A stretch of DNA of 64,000 nucleotides from Sphingobium sp. C100 (GTDB lineage Bacteria > Pseudomonadota > Alphaproteobacteria > Sphingomonadales > Sphingomonadaceae): positions 1 through 64,000 of the forward strand of contig NZ_AYOY01000002.1 in assembly GCF_000508185.1 (NCBI RefSeq), read 5' to 3'. Numbering within the stretch: position 1 is the first letter of the stretch; every line of letters begins with the position of its first letter. The notes beneath the pieces were generated by a model. The model worked only from the letters and a program-made list of their open reading frames with translations, searched no databases and was not told the DNA's origin. Positions 17,538-27,456 of this stretch are shown one piece after another. Made by a program: the position numbers and the translations under genes.

Positions 17538-20009
17538 ATGATGAAAAGCATTGCGCTCGTCGCAAGCACCGCGCTTGCGACCATGACGCTGGCGTCGGTC
17601 CCCGCTTTCGCGCAGGATGGCACGGCCGCGCCGCAGGCCGCCCGGCAATCCGACAATGGCTATGGCGGCGACATCATCGTCACCGCCACCCGCCGCGAAA
17701 CCACGCTGCAATCGACGCCGATCGCCGTGTCCGCCTTTGGCCAGGCGCAGCTCGACAAGCAACAGGTGAAGGATGTGACCGACCTGGCTCGCTTCGTCCC
17801 CTCGCTCCAGTTCAACCAGCAGGGCGACCAGTCGGCGGTGCTGTTGACGTTGCGCGGCATCGGCAATGACAGCGCCTATACCGAAGTGGCCGATCCCGAA
17901 GTCGCCATCTATGTCGATGGCATTTACTCGCCGCGCGCGCAGGGCGCTTCGGTGCTGATGTACGACATGGAGCGGGTGGAAGTGCTGCGCGGGCCGCAAG
18001 GCACTTTGTTCGGCCGCAACGCGACCGTCGGCGCACTCAGCCTGATTTCCGCCAAGCCCAGGCTCGGCGAATTCAGCGGCAATGTCGAAGTCACCGCCGG
18101 CAATTACGATCGTCTGGGCGTGCGCGGCGCGATCAACATTCCGGTGAGCGACACACTGGCGTTCCGCGTCGCGTTCGTCACCGACCGGCATGACGGCTAT
18201 GCCGATTTCCAGCCCGCCCCGGACATTGCCGGCATCAACAAATCGGCCTTCGTCACCACCGGCAAGAAATATTACGCCGCCGACCAGCAGTCGGGCCGCG
18301 TGTCGATGCTCTGGGAACCGAGCGACAAGTTCAGCTGGAATCTCTCGGCGGAAGGTTTCCTCGACAATGGCGCGCCGGTCATCGGCCTGCTCCAGACGCC
18401 GCGTGCCGGGACCAAGCGCTGGTCGACGCTGAGCGACACCGCGCCCGATACCGACCGCTATTCGGTCGCGGTGCGCAGTACCATGAACTACGACATCACA
18501 GACGGCATCCAGCTGAGCTATATCGCCGGCTGGTCGCGGATCGGCGGTTCGACCCAGACGGATGCCGATGCAGGCGCCCTGCCCCCGACCGGTGAGGTGG
18601 ATGCGAACGGCAACGACCTGCCGCTGGGCGCCTTTGGCGAGAACCGCACCCTGTCGTCGCGCTATGATTTCCAGAGCCATGAAATCCAGTTGAAATCGTC
18701 GGGCGATCAGGTGATCGACTGGATTCTGGGCGCCTATTACAGCCACGAAAAGAACCGCATCCGCTTCGACATCGACCAGCGCAACGGTTATCGCGACGGC
18801 ACTTTCAGCTGGGCCGGCAGCTTCATCCAGGCCAACCGCCAGATCGACAGCCGCGCCGTTTTCGGCCAGGCGGTATGGCATGTCAGCGATGCGCTGCGCG
18901 TGACCGGCGGCCTGCGCTACACCTCCGACAAGAAAGAGGATATTGGCGGCCGCAACGTGACCTTCTCGGGCGAAGGCTGTTCCGATGCCGACAAGCTGCC
19001 GGGCGGCGCCTGCACCGGCGGCATCTTCGGCGCCTATCCGGGCGCGAGCGCGGAGGAACTGGCCGCGCTGCTGCCGGGCTTCTCCATTTCCAGCAATGAT
19101 GTGAAGGGCAAGTGGGACAAGCTGACCTATCTGGCCCGTGTCGATGCTGATCTGGCGCAGGATGTGCTGGGCTATGCCAGCATCAGCACCGGCTTCAAGT
19201 CGGGCAATATCCAGGACAATGCCGGCCTGACCGATCCGGAAACGCTGACCAACTATGAAGTGGGCTTGAAGTCCCGCTTCCTGGATCGCCGCGTGACCCT
19301 GAACCTCGCCGCCTATTACAGCGACTTCAAGGGCTATCAGGTGAACCAGGCCGTCACCTTCCGCGACGATGAGGGCAATGTCGTGCGCAGCCAGATGATT
19401 ACCCAAAATGCCGAGGGCGCTAAGGCTTATGGCCTGGAGGCGGAAATGGTCGCGAACCTGACCGACAATGACAGGCTGCAATTTTCCGGCACGATTCAGA
19501 AAACCAAACTGGAGGAACTGGAGAGCGTCGACGGGCGCCTCTATGATGCGGGCAAGCTGTCCTCGATCGCGCAGCTCAAGGGCAATGAACTGGCCCATGC
19601 GCCGCGCTTTTCCGCCACGGTCAGCTACGAACATGATTTCGTGATGGCCAGCGGCGCGCGGATCACCCCACGCTTCACCACCCATTACGAAACCAAGAGC
19701 TGGCTGAGCTATTTCAACGGCGACGCCAATCCCTTCGTCAACGTCAATGATCCCGACGAGAATATGCCCGACCGCGGCACCAACGGCACCGACTGGGATC
19801 GCCAGAAAGCCTATTTCCGGTCTGACGCCTCGATCCGCTTCACGTCGCCGGACGAGAAATATTCGGTCGAGGCCTTCGTCCAGAATATCGAGAATGGCAA
19901 GATCCGCACCGGTACAGGCGCCCAGGGCGCGCCGCGTTACGAGCCGGTGTTCCTGTCCAATCTCCAGCCGCCGCGCACCTGGGGCGTGCGGGCCCGCGCT
20001 AGCTTCTGA
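17538..20009 (+). CDS. TonB-dependent receptor for a glucoside-type substrate
   Basis: 823 residues from ATG 17538 (GGGAGAGAG just upstream). Signal peptide to PAFAQ; the TonB box region GDIIVTATRRE; plug domain (STPIAVSAFGQAQL ... VEVLRGPQGTLFGRNATVGALSLIS); then the beta-barrel, ending in GVRARASF with terminal Phe. It would take up an oligosaccharide or glycoside across the outer membrane. The substrate class is inferred from the GH3 gene downstream and the sugar permease/LacI upstream. Confidence 0.9.
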   Translation: MMKSIALVASTALATMTLASVPAFAQDGTAAPQAARQSDNGYGGDIIVTATRRETTLQSTPIAVSAFGQAQLDKQQVKDVTDLARFVPSLQFNQQGDQSAVLLTLRGIGNDSAYTEVADPEVAIYVDGIYSPRAQGASVLMYDMERVEVLRGPQGTLFGRNATVGALSLISAKPRLGEFSGNVEVTAGNYDRLGVRGAINIPVSDTLAFRVAFVTDRHDGYADFQPAPDIAGINKSAFVTTGKKYYAADQQSGRVSMLWEPSDKFSWNLSAEGFLDNGAPVIGLLQTPRAGTKRWSTLSDTAPDTDRYSVAVRSTMNYDITDGIQLSYIAGWSRIGGSTQTDADAGALPPTGEVDANGNDLPLGAFGENRTLSSRYDFQSHEIQLKSSGDQVIDWILGAYYSHEKNRIRFDIDQRNGYRDGTFSWAGSFIQANRQIDSRAVFGQAVWHVSDALRVTGGLRYTSDKKEDIGGRNVTFSGEGCSDADKLPGGACTGGIFGAYPGASAEELAALLPGFSISSNDVKGKWDKLTYLARVDADLAQDVLGYASISTGFKSGNIQDNAGLTDPETLTNYEVGLKSRFLDRRVTLNLAAYYSDFKGYQVNQAVTFRDDEGNVVRSQMITQNAEGAKAYGLEAEMVANLTDNDRLQFSGTIQKTKLEELESVDGRLYDAGKLSSIAQLKGNELAHAPRFSATVSYEHDFVMASGARITPRFTTHYETKSWLSYFNGDANPFVNVNDPDENMPDRGTNGTDWDRQKAYFRSDASIRFTSPDEKYSVEAFVQNIENGKIRTGTGAQGAPRYEPVFLSNLQPPRTWGVRARASF

Positions 20010-20021
20010 CACAGGTCTGAC

Positions 20022-20047
20022 GACCGGCCATCCTCTCCCGGCCGGTC
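20022..20047 (+). terminator. hairpin after the TonB receptor
   Basis: GACCGGCC (20022-20029) pairs with GGCCGGTC (20040-20047), loop of ten. Only a CCTCTTC tract follows, so it may reduce rather than stop transcription into the GH3 gene. Confidence 0.4.
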
Positions 20048-20161
20048 GCCTCTTCGGCGGCGGAAGCGCTCCCCCCATCCCGGCATTCCGCCGCCGACCC
20101 CAAGACTGCCCGCTGACCGATGCCGGCTGAACGATGCCAGCTAAACGATGAAAGACCGTCC

Positions 20162-22423
20162 ATGACGCGCCATGCCCTTATCGCCCTCGCCCTGCTTGGC
20201 ACCACAGCGGCGCCGGTCGCACAGGCGCAACTGCCCGCAGCCAGTGCCGGCAGCGATCGCGCCCTGCCGGCGGAGGCGCGCGCCAAGGCGCTGGTCGATG
20301 CAATGACGACCGAGGAGAAGCTGGCCATCATCCATGGCTATTTCCCGCCCATGGCAAAGCCGGCGCAGCCCATCGCCATGATCCCGTCGGCCGGCCATAT
20401 TCCGGGCATTCCGCGCCTGGGCATCCCGACGCTGCGCGAAAGCGACGCGAGCCTGGGCGTCGCCAACCAGATCGAACAGCGCAAGGGCGACACCGCGACC
20501 GCCCTGCCCGCCGGGCTCGCCACCGCAGCAACCTTCAATCCAGCCATTGCCTATGCCGGCGGCGCGATGATCGGTGCGGAGGCGCGGGCCAAAACCTTCA
20601 ACGTCCTGCTCGCCGGTGGCGTCAACCTGACCCGCGATCCCTGGAACGGACGCAATTTCGAATATCTGGGCGAAGACCCGCTGTTGGCCGGGGTGCTGGC
20701 GGGCGAGCATATTCGCGGCGTCCAGAGCAACCATATCGTATCGACCATCAAGCATTTCGCGCTGAATTCGCAGGAAACGGGGCGCACGGTGCTGAATGCG
20801 CGGATTGACAAAGCGGCGCTGCGCGAAAGCGACCTGCTGGCCTTTCAGATCGCGACCGAGATTGGTGATCCAGCCTCCGTCATGTGCGCCTATAACAAGG
20901 TGAATGGCGACTATGCCTGCGAGAATGACTGGCTGCTCAACACGGTCCTGAAGAAGGATTGGGGCTATAAGGGCTGGGTCATGTCGGACTGGGGCGCAGT
21001 TCATTCGACGGAGAAGGCGGCGCTGGGCGGGCTGGACCAGGAATCGGGGCAGGAACTGGACGACGCCATCCATTTCGGCAAGCCGTTCGAGGAGGCGGTG
21101 AAAGCAGGGCGCATCCCCATGGCGCGGCTGGACGACATGGTGGAGCGCATCCTGTATGGCGTGATCGCCAGCGGGCTGATGGACGATCCGGTGCCCGAAA
21201 GCCCGCGCCAGATCGACTATGCCGCCCATGCCGACATCGCGCAGCGCGCGGCGGAGGAAGGCATCGTCCTGCTCAAGAATGAGGGTAACCTGCTGCCGCT
21301 GGCCAAGAGCGCGCGGCGGATCGTCCTGATCGGCGGCCATGCCGATGTCGGGGTCTTGTCGGGCGGCGGCTCTTCGCAGGTTCGCTCGGTCGGCGGGGCG
21401 CCGGTCGAAATTCCCCTGACCAAAGGCGCCGCATCCTCTTTCGCGCGCATGACCTGGCACGCCTCATCACCGCTGAAGGCAATCCGGGCGCTCGTGCCGC
21501 AGGCGGAAGTAACCTATATCGATGGAAGCGATCCCAGAGCGGCAGCCGAGGCGGCGCGACGCGCGGATCTGGCGATCGTCTTTGGCTGGCAATGGCAGAC
21601 CGAGGCGCAGGACCCCGAAAACATGCGCCTGCCCGACAATCAGGATGCACTGATCGATGCGGTCGCGACCGCCAACCGGAAGACCATCGTCATGCTGGAA
21701 ACGGGCGGGCCGGTGGAAATGCCCTGGATCGACAAGGTGCCGGCACTGGTGCAGGCTTGGTATCCCGGCCAGCGTGGCGGCGAAGCGATCGCCAACATAC
21801 TCTTCGGTGACGTGAACCCTTCAGGGCGCCTGCCCATCACCTTCCCGGCGCACGCCGATCAGGCGCCGCGCCCTGAACCGGCGGGCCTTGCTGAACTGCA
21901 CGCGGCAGAGGCCCGCCGGGACGCCGGTGACACGGCCAATTATGGCATGAGCGGGGGCGTCGCGCCCTTCACGGTCGACTATCCCGAAGGCGCGGAGGTC
22001 GGTTATCGCTGGTATGCGATGAAGGGGGTCAAGCCGCTTTTCCCCTTCGGCTATGGCCTCAGCTATACCAGCTTCTCCTACGCGAATCTGAAGGTGCAGG
22101 ATGGCGCGGCGCTGACCGTCAGCTTCGACGTCACCAATATCGGCAACCGAACTGGTGCGGACGTGCCACAGCTTTATGTGCAAGCGAAGGGCAGCGCGAA
22201 CTTCGCCAACTTTCGATTGGCCGGATTCGACAAGATCGCGCTTTCCCCTGGAGAAACCCGGCGCGTGACGATGACGGTCGATCCACGCCTGATAGCCCGG
22301 TATGAGGAAGGAGTTGGCTGGCAGCTCGACGGCGGCAGCTACGCGCTCGCGGTCGGCCATCATGCGGGCGACATGGCGCTGAAGGGCGCGGCCAGGCTTG
22401 ATCCGGTCAGCCTGAAGCCCTGA
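20162..22423 (+). CDS. glycoside hydrolase family 3 beta-glucosidase
   Basis: 753 residues from ATG 20162, with a signal peptide to AQAQ, so periplasmic or secreted. The GH3 N-terminal barrel has the substrate motif IKHFALNSQETGR and the nucleophile Asp276 in GWVMSDWGA; the C-terminal domain (from about 390) and a fibronectin-III-like tail (GADVPQLYVQ ...) complete the family layout. It cleaves terminal beta-glucosides or related linkages. It follows the receptor by 150 bases, probably in the same LacI-controlled unit. Confidence 0.92.
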   Translation: MTRHALIALALLGTTAAPVAQAQLPAASAGSDRALPAEARAKALVDAMTTEEKLAIIHGYFPPMAKPAQPIAMIPSAGHIPGIPRLGIPTLRESDASLGVANQIEQRKGDTATALPAGLATAATFNPAIAYAGGAMIGAEARAKTFNVLLAGGVNLTRDPWNGRNFEYLGEDPLLAGVLAGEHIRGVQSNHIVSTIKHFALNSQETGRTVLNARIDKAALRESDLLAFQIATEIGDPASVMCAYNKVNGDYACENDWLLNTVLKKDWGYKGWVMSDWGAVHSTEKAALGGLDQESGQELDDAIHFGKPFEEAVKAGRIPMARLDDMVERILYGVIASGLMDDPVPESPRQIDYAAHADIAQRAAEEGIVLLKNEGNLLPLAKSARRIVLIGGHADVGVLSGGGSSQVRSVGGAPVEIPLTKGAASSFARMTWHASSPLKAIRALVPQAEVTYIDGSDPRAAAEAARRADLAIVFGWQWQTEAQDPENMRLPDNQDALIDAVATANRKTIVMLETGGPVEMPWIDKVPALVQAWYPGQRGGEAIANILFGDVNPSGRLPITFPAHADQAPRPEPAGLAELHAAEARRDAGDTANYGMSGGVAPFTVDYPEGAEVGYRWYAMKGVKPLFPFGYGLSYTSFSYANLKVQDGAALTVSFDVTNIGNRTGADVPQLYVQAKGSANFANFRLAGFDKIALSPGETRRVTMTVDPRLIARYEEGVGWQLDGGSYALAVGHHAGDMALKGAARLDPVSLKP

Positions 22424-22624
22424 CGCCGGCCATGCGTTAACAATTGTGGGGGCAAGATGGAGCAAGGACGCGCATCCTGTCGTCCACTCACCCCATGCAT
22501 TGTTCCCATAAGGCTCTGTGATCTGGCGCGTCCCTGGCAATGTCACCACGCTGGGTTGGAGCCGACTTCGAAATGTCATTTAAAATCGCTAGCCGCACCG
22601 TTCCAACCCGACCGGGAGTGTCTA

Positions 22625-23161
22625 GTGCTTTCCTCGATAAAAAGCGGACTTCCGGAACAGGAGCCGCCAGGGCAGGATTGGGACGCAATTCGGGCGGCGC
22701 TGCGCCGATATTTGCGTGCACGTGGTACCTCGCATGATTTGATCGATGATCTCGCCCAGGAGACGTTGGCGCGGCTCGTCGAATTGCAGCGCACCCAACA
22801 GATCGGCAGCATGCTAGCGCTCGCCTTTCGCATTGCGGATAATTTGCGGGTTGATGCGCATCGGCGCGAAAGCCGGCTAATCACCGGCGTTGACGAGGAA
22901 TTGCGCAGCGATGAACCGTCGCTCAACCGCGTCCTGGATTCCCGACGCGCCATGGAGGTTTTCCAAAGCTGTCTACGACGCATGCCTGCATTGCGCCGTG
23001 AAGTGCTGGTCCGCCGGCGGCTCAATCAGGAAAGTTGCCGGGCCATTGGCGCCGACCTCGACCTGAGCACCAAAGCGGTTGAAAAGCATATTACCCGCGG
23101 CATGATCGATTTGCGCCGGGCGCTGGATCAGGCAGGGATCGATTTGGTGGGACAGGACTGA
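22625..23161 (+). CDS. FecI-like ECF sigma factor
   Basis: 178 residues from GTG 22625, chosen because GGGAG stands seven bases upstream and earlier in-frame sequence does not look like protein. Region 2 (LIDDLAQETLARLVELQR ... FRIADNLRVDAHRRESR) and region 4 (ALRREVLVRRRLNQESCRAIGADLDLSTKAVEKHITRGMIDLRRAL) are present. Its stop overlaps the FecR-like gene (TGATG), and a STN-bearing receptor follows: a cell-surface signalling trio. Confidence 0.87.
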   Translation: MLSSIKSGLPEQEPPGQDWDAIRAALRRYLRARGTSHDLIDDLAQETLARLVELQRTQQIGSMLALAFRIADNLRVDAHRRESRLITGVDEELRSDEPSLNRVLDSRRAMEVFQSCLRRMPALRREVLVRRRLNQESCRAIGADLDLSTKAVEKHITRGMIDLRRALDQAGIDLVGQD

Positions 23162-24141
23162 TGGGCCACGAAATGGTTTCTATAGATTGCCAGGCCGCGC
23201 AATGGGTGGAGCGGATGAACCGTCCCGTCCTCGACAGCGATACCGCTGCGGACTTCGATATCTGGATTCTGAAAGATCCGCGCCATGTTGAAAGCTACGC
23301 ACGTCTTTTGGCATTGTGGCAATCGGAGGAACTGGATGCCGCTTTGAGCGACAAAACGTGGTCGCTGCGGCCGTCCAATGACGATGGTGATGCCAAGCCA
23401 CGCGGGTTGCGAGGGCTGCGCCGGATGTCGTGGGCGCGGGTGGCGCCGGCCGCTGCTGCGATCTGCATGGTGGCGGCGATCTGTGTCGCTGCGCCGCGTT
23501 GGCTGGAGGAACAGTCGGAATTCTCCACCGGTCATGGCCAGACCCGCACGGTCGTGCTCCAGGATGGTTCGACCATACGCATGGACGCGGAAACCCGCGT
23601 CGCCGCCCGGATTACGCCATGGTCCCGCGACGTCGAACTCGTGCAAGGCGAGGCGTTCTTCGACGTTGCGCATGAGCGGCTGCGCTCCTTTACCGTCGAA
23701 ACCGGCAATGCTCGGATATCCGTATTGGGCACGGCCTTTGACGTCGATCGGATAGATAAGGATACGCGCGTCATCCAAGTCTATCGTGGACTTGTCAGCG
23801 TTGAGGCCGGGGTTGGCAGGCAGTGGCGCCTGCCGGCTGGCAGCGGACTGGAACTGGTGGGTGAACGGGTTCGCAGCCTGACGCGAGTGCATGGAGAGCG
23901 TCCCGGCTGGATGGAAGGCTGGCTGGAGGCGAACGAAATGCCAGTGTCGCAACTTGTGCGGAAGCTCAACCGCATATCCCGCCGTCCCGTCGAACTCGCG
24001 GACCCGGCGCTTGGAGAGTTGCTGGTGACCGGGCGTTTCCCGACAGATGATCCTGAAGCCGTGCTCGAAGCGATCGCTGCGATTCACGAGCTGACCTGGC
24101 GCGATGCAGGTGGCCGCTATGTGTTGGGACGCCAGGGATAG
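23161..24141 (+). CDS. FecR-like anti-sigma sensor
   Basis: 326 residues. An N-terminal cytoplasmic sigma-binding part (CQAAQWVERMNRPVLDSDTAADFDIWI), one membrane helix near residues 97-112 (VAPAAAAICMVAAICVAAP), then the periplasmic FecR domain (GQTRTVVLQDGSTIRMDAETRV ... GEAFFDVAHERLRSFTVET) and a C-terminal segment. It passes the signal from the loaded receptor to the sigma factor. ATG 23161 overlaps the sigma stop by one base. Confidence 0.9.
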   Translation: MGHEMVSIDCQAAQWVERMNRPVLDSDTAADFDIWILKDPRHVESYARLLALWQSEELDAALSDKTWSLRPSNDDGDAKPRGLRGLRRMSWARVAPAAAAICMVAAICVAAPRWLEEQSEFSTGHGQTRTVVLQDGSTIRMDAETRVAARITPWSRDVELVQGEAFFDVAHERLRSFTVETGNARISVLGTAFDVDRIDKDTRVIQVYRGLVSVEAGVGRQWRLPAGSGLELVGERVRSLTRVHGERPGWMEGWLEANEMPVSQLVRKLNRISRRPVELADPALGELLVTGRFPTDDPEAVLEAIAAIHELTWRDAGGRYVLGRQG

Positions 24142-24253
24142 TCATCCGACCTTCACAGTAACATCATGAAAATGTAAGAAAAAATATTTGTCGGGTTTTG
24201 CCCTCATGGCGCGTCTGTCGCCTGAACTGTCTGTTCAAATGGGGGTATCTTCT

Positions 24254-27200
24254 ATGTTTTTCTTGAACCGGCCCACCGCATCGGTGTTGGCCATTGCCGT
24301 CGCGAGCGTATTTTCCACACCCGTGGATGCAGCAGAGCCGCGCTACACCTTCGCCATTCCCGCGCAGGACTTGGCGCAAGCGTTGCAGGAATATTCGCGC
24401 GTAACCGGTACGCCGGTGGCCGCATCGCCTCATGCCTTGCGCGGGCGGCGCAGCAAGGCGGTATCTGGCACCATGTCCGCCGCCAGCGCGCTCCAGCAAA
24501 TGATCGGCGGCGCCAACGTCGCCATGCAGCGGCGCGGCAACATGCTGATCGCCAAGCCACTCGCCATGCGAAGCCCGATCCCAGACTTCGCCGAGCGCAG
24601 GCCCCGCGCCGACGCGCCGGCCCCTGCCCCGACGCGCGCCACCCCTGTCGATCCGGTCGATACCGAGATCATCGTCACCGGCTATATCGAAGCCGTGCAG
24701 CGCTCACTCGAAACCAAACGCAAGGCACAAGTCGTTTCCGACACGATCACGGCGGACGACATGGGCAAGTTGCCGGCCAACAATGTGTCGGAAGCTCTGT
24801 CCCGTCTGCCGGGCGTCAATGCGGTGCGGGATTCCGCCACTGGCGAAGGCGACCGGATCACGGTGCGTGGCCTTTCGACCGAATTGAACAATTATTCGAT
24901 CAACGGCGTGCGCGTCGGCGGCGCCGGCTCTCGCGATAATAATTTCTATCGCGGTGTCCGCCTTTCGGTCCTGCCGCCCGACGGCATCAAGCAGATCACG
25001 GTTTTCAAGACGCTCACGCCCGATCGTGACGGCGACGCGCTGGGCGGCTCGATCGATATATCGACGCCCACGGCGTTCGACCAAAAGCCGACCTATTTCC
25101 GCCTGTCGGCAGAAGGCGGCTTTCTCGACAAGTTCGATAATCGCAAGTCAGGGCAGGTTTCCGGCGCTTTTTCACGGCAGTTCAGCGACAATTTCGGCGT
25201 CTTCGTTTCGGCAAGCTGGAGCCGCCGCAAATCGCAGTTCGAACAAAATGGCGTCGACGGCGACAATCAACCCGACAGTTGGTACGACGACAGTGAAACG
25301 CTTGGCTGGGACCCCAATCGCTTCGTTATGCGGGGGATGGACCTGGCTCTTGGCGAAACCGACGTCAAACGCTGGGGCGGTAATAGCAGCATCGACTATC
25401 GTTCCGATCATCACGATCTCCATCTTCGCGGTCAGTATAACAAATATCGCAAGCAGCAATTCAGCAATCGCCTCAACTTCCGCAATGATGTTTCCCGGAA
25501 TTCCGCGCGGCTGTCGCAAGTCGACACTGACGATCGCAGCCTGGCGCAACCGGACGACATCGTGACGGGATATGACGAAACGCTGGGCCGGATATATGGC
25601 TATACGGTAGACCAGATTATCGATCGGGATGGTGACGGACGTATCACCGACGCCGACCGTTCGGCGCGGTCCCTCTACAGCCTGAATGGCAGTTCGGGCG
25701 CCTGGGATCCGCAGGGTTTCCGGTTGCGCCGCTTCTGGGAAGCCAATAACGAGACCGGCAGCCTGGCCTCCGCCAATTTCGGCGGCGTGTCGCGTTTCGA
25801 CACCGTGACGATCGACTATGATGTGTCCTATGCCCAGTCGGAAGACAATCTCGACGACGGGTACACGCTCGAATTTCGCAGCGACAAATATGGCTGGCTA
25901 GGCAACCGCGGCGTGCTGTTTTCCGCGTCGGAGGATTCCCGATTCCCCAAATGGCTGCTCAACGACGCCGGCCTAGCAGCGGTGCAGGATCCGTCGGAAT
26001 ATGCCTTCAGCAGCCTGGAGGGCGAAGTCGGCGGAACCCGTGAAAAACTGTGGCAGGGGCAATTGAACCTTCAATGGAAGCCCGACAGCGACTGGCTGGA
26101 ATCCATCAAGACCGGCGGCAAATTCTATAATTCGCGCCGCCGCACCTTTTCCGGCTCGTTTCTCAATCTCGAGACGGACGGCACCATGGCCGACTTCTCC
26201 CAATTTTATGGCCAGGACGTCGGAAACCTGTTCGACGGCGCCTATGGCGGCGTCTATCGTCTGGGCCAAACGCTTTCCAACAAGGCCATGCTGGCCGAAC
26301 TTCAGCGCGCCGAAAAGGGCGACAGCACGATTTTCGAAGGCTATGCGGTCGATCCGTCCGACGCCGAACTGTCGAACGAAGACAGTTTCCGGTTCAACGA
26401 GCGCGTCCTTTCAGGCTATGCGATGGCGACCGCGCGGATCGGCAAGGCGCAGATCATTGGCGGCGTGCGCGTGGAAACGACGCGCAACAGCATCGACGCC
26501 TATGTGCTGGATCAGGTGCAGGGCGCGCGGTTCACCCAGGACCACACCAGTTTCACTAATGTCCTGCCGTCAGTCCATGTAAACTACGACTTCGACCGCA
26601 AGACCAAGCTGCGCGGCGCCGTCTGGACCAGCTTCGCCCGGCCGGACATCGCCCGCATGAGTTCTGCGCGCGAATATAGTTATGACACCGATCCAGACGG
26701 CGATGGCGCAGAGAATCCGACATCGGAGTGGGTGCTGGTCGGCATCGAGCAGGGCAACCCGAACCTCAAGCCAATGCGTGCGACTAACCTTGATCTCTCG
26801 CTGGAACATTATGCCGGCAACACCGGCGCCTATTCGGTGGCGCTCTACTATAAACATATCACCAACTTCCTGTTCCGCTCCTCGTCATCGAATATCCGGA
26901 ACGGAACGCTGGGCGAGAATGTCGATCCTACAGGTGTCGCCATCGCCATGCCCAACAACGGCAAATGGGCGGAAGTTTACGGTCTGGAAGTCAGCGCCCA
27001 GCAGCAGTTGCACTGGTTGCCTGGTATCCTGGGTTCGCTCGGCATCGGCGGCAATCTGACATTGCAGCGTTCCAAGGCGGTGACGGGCCTGTCATGGCAC
27101 CCGGATGGCTATACCCTGCCGCTCATGGAAACGCCCGAAACGATCGCGAACCTGCAGATATTCTGGGAACGCAAGGGCTGGGAAATCTATGGCGCATGGA

Positions 27201-27445
27201 ATTATCAGTCAAAATTCATGGGCGGCATCCAGGACTTCGGCAATGATCCGTATGAGCAGGCCTACAGCTTCGTGGACCTGACCCTGCGCAAGACCTTTAT
27301 GAAGAAATCCTCGATCCAGTTGCAGGTCCGCAACCTCCTCGATTCGCATACCTATTGGGAAACGGTCTCGTCCGGCACCGGCGCCAGCCGCGCCTACATC
27401 AAGAACGGCCGCAGCTTCTCGCTAGGCCTCAACCTCATATTCTGA
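24254..27445 (+). CDS. FecA-type TonB-dependent receptor with STN signalling domain
   Basis: 1063 residues from ATG 24254 (GGGGGT eight bases upstream). After the signal peptide (to PVDAA) comes a secretin/TonB N-terminal STN domain (FAIPAQDLAQALQEYSRVTGTPVAAS ..., about 30-105), then TonB box DTEIIVTGY and plug, then a large barrel ending LGLNLIF. The STN domain contacts the FecR protein. The barrel resembles large TonB receptors of sphingomonads whose ligands are unknown; the co-transcribed phosphatase suggests a phosphorylated ligand. Confidence 0.9.
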   Translation: MFFLNRPTASVLAIAVASVFSTPVDAAEPRYTFAIPAQDLAQALQEYSRVTGTPVAASPHALRGRRSKAVSGTMSAASALQQMIGGANVAMQRRGNMLIAKPLAMRSPIPDFAERRPRADAPAPAPTRATPVDPVDTEIIVTGYIEAVQRSLETKRKAQVVSDTITADDMGKLPANNVSEALSRLPGVNAVRDSATGEGDRITVRGLSTELNNYSINGVRVGGAGSRDNNFYRGVRLSVLPPDGIKQITVFKTLTPDRDGDALGGSIDISTPTAFDQKPTYFRLSAEGGFLDKFDNRKSGQVSGAFSRQFSDNFGVFVSASWSRRKSQFEQNGVDGDNQPDSWYDDSETLGWDPNRFVMRGMDLALGETDVKRWGGNSSIDYRSDHHDLHLRGQYNKYRKQQFSNRLNFRNDVSRNSARLSQVDTDDRSLAQPDDIVTGYDETLGRIYGYTVDQIIDRDGDGRITDADRSARSLYSLNGSSGAWDPQGFRLRRFWEANNETGSLASANFGGVSRFDTVTIDYDVSYAQSEDNLDDGYTLEFRSDKYGWLGNRGVLFSASEDSRFPKWLLNDAGLAAVQDPSEYAFSSLEGEVGGTREKLWQGQLNLQWKPDSDWLESIKTGGKFYNSRRRTFSGSFLNLETDGTMADFSQFYGQDVGNLFDGAYGGVYRLGQTLSNKAMLAELQRAEKGDSTIFEGYAVDPSDAELSNEDSFRFNERVLSGYAMATARIGKAQIIGGVRVETTRNSIDAYVLDQVQGARFTQDHTSFTNVLPSVHVNYDFDRKTKLRGAVWTSFARPDIARMSSAREYSYDTDPDGDGAENPTSEWVLVGIEQGNPNLKPMRATNLDLSLEHYAGNTGAYSVALYYKHITNFLFRSSSSNIRNGTLGENVDPTGVAIAMPNNGKWAEVYGLEVSAQQQLHWLPGILGSLGIGGNLTLQRSKAVTGLSWHPDGYTLPLMETPETIANLQIFWERKGWEIYGAWNYQSKFMGGIQDFGNDPYEQAYSFVDLTLRKTFMKKSSIQLQVRNLLDSHTYWETVSSGTGASRAYIKNGRSFSLGLNLIF

Positions 27446-27456
27446 TGGGAAACAGG

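Noticed and set aside
17487..20078. 863-codon open frame antisense to the TonB receptor
   Set aside because: It mirrors the receptor's codon pattern in a GC-rich genome and has no recognisable domain; the receptor on the plus strand explains the region.
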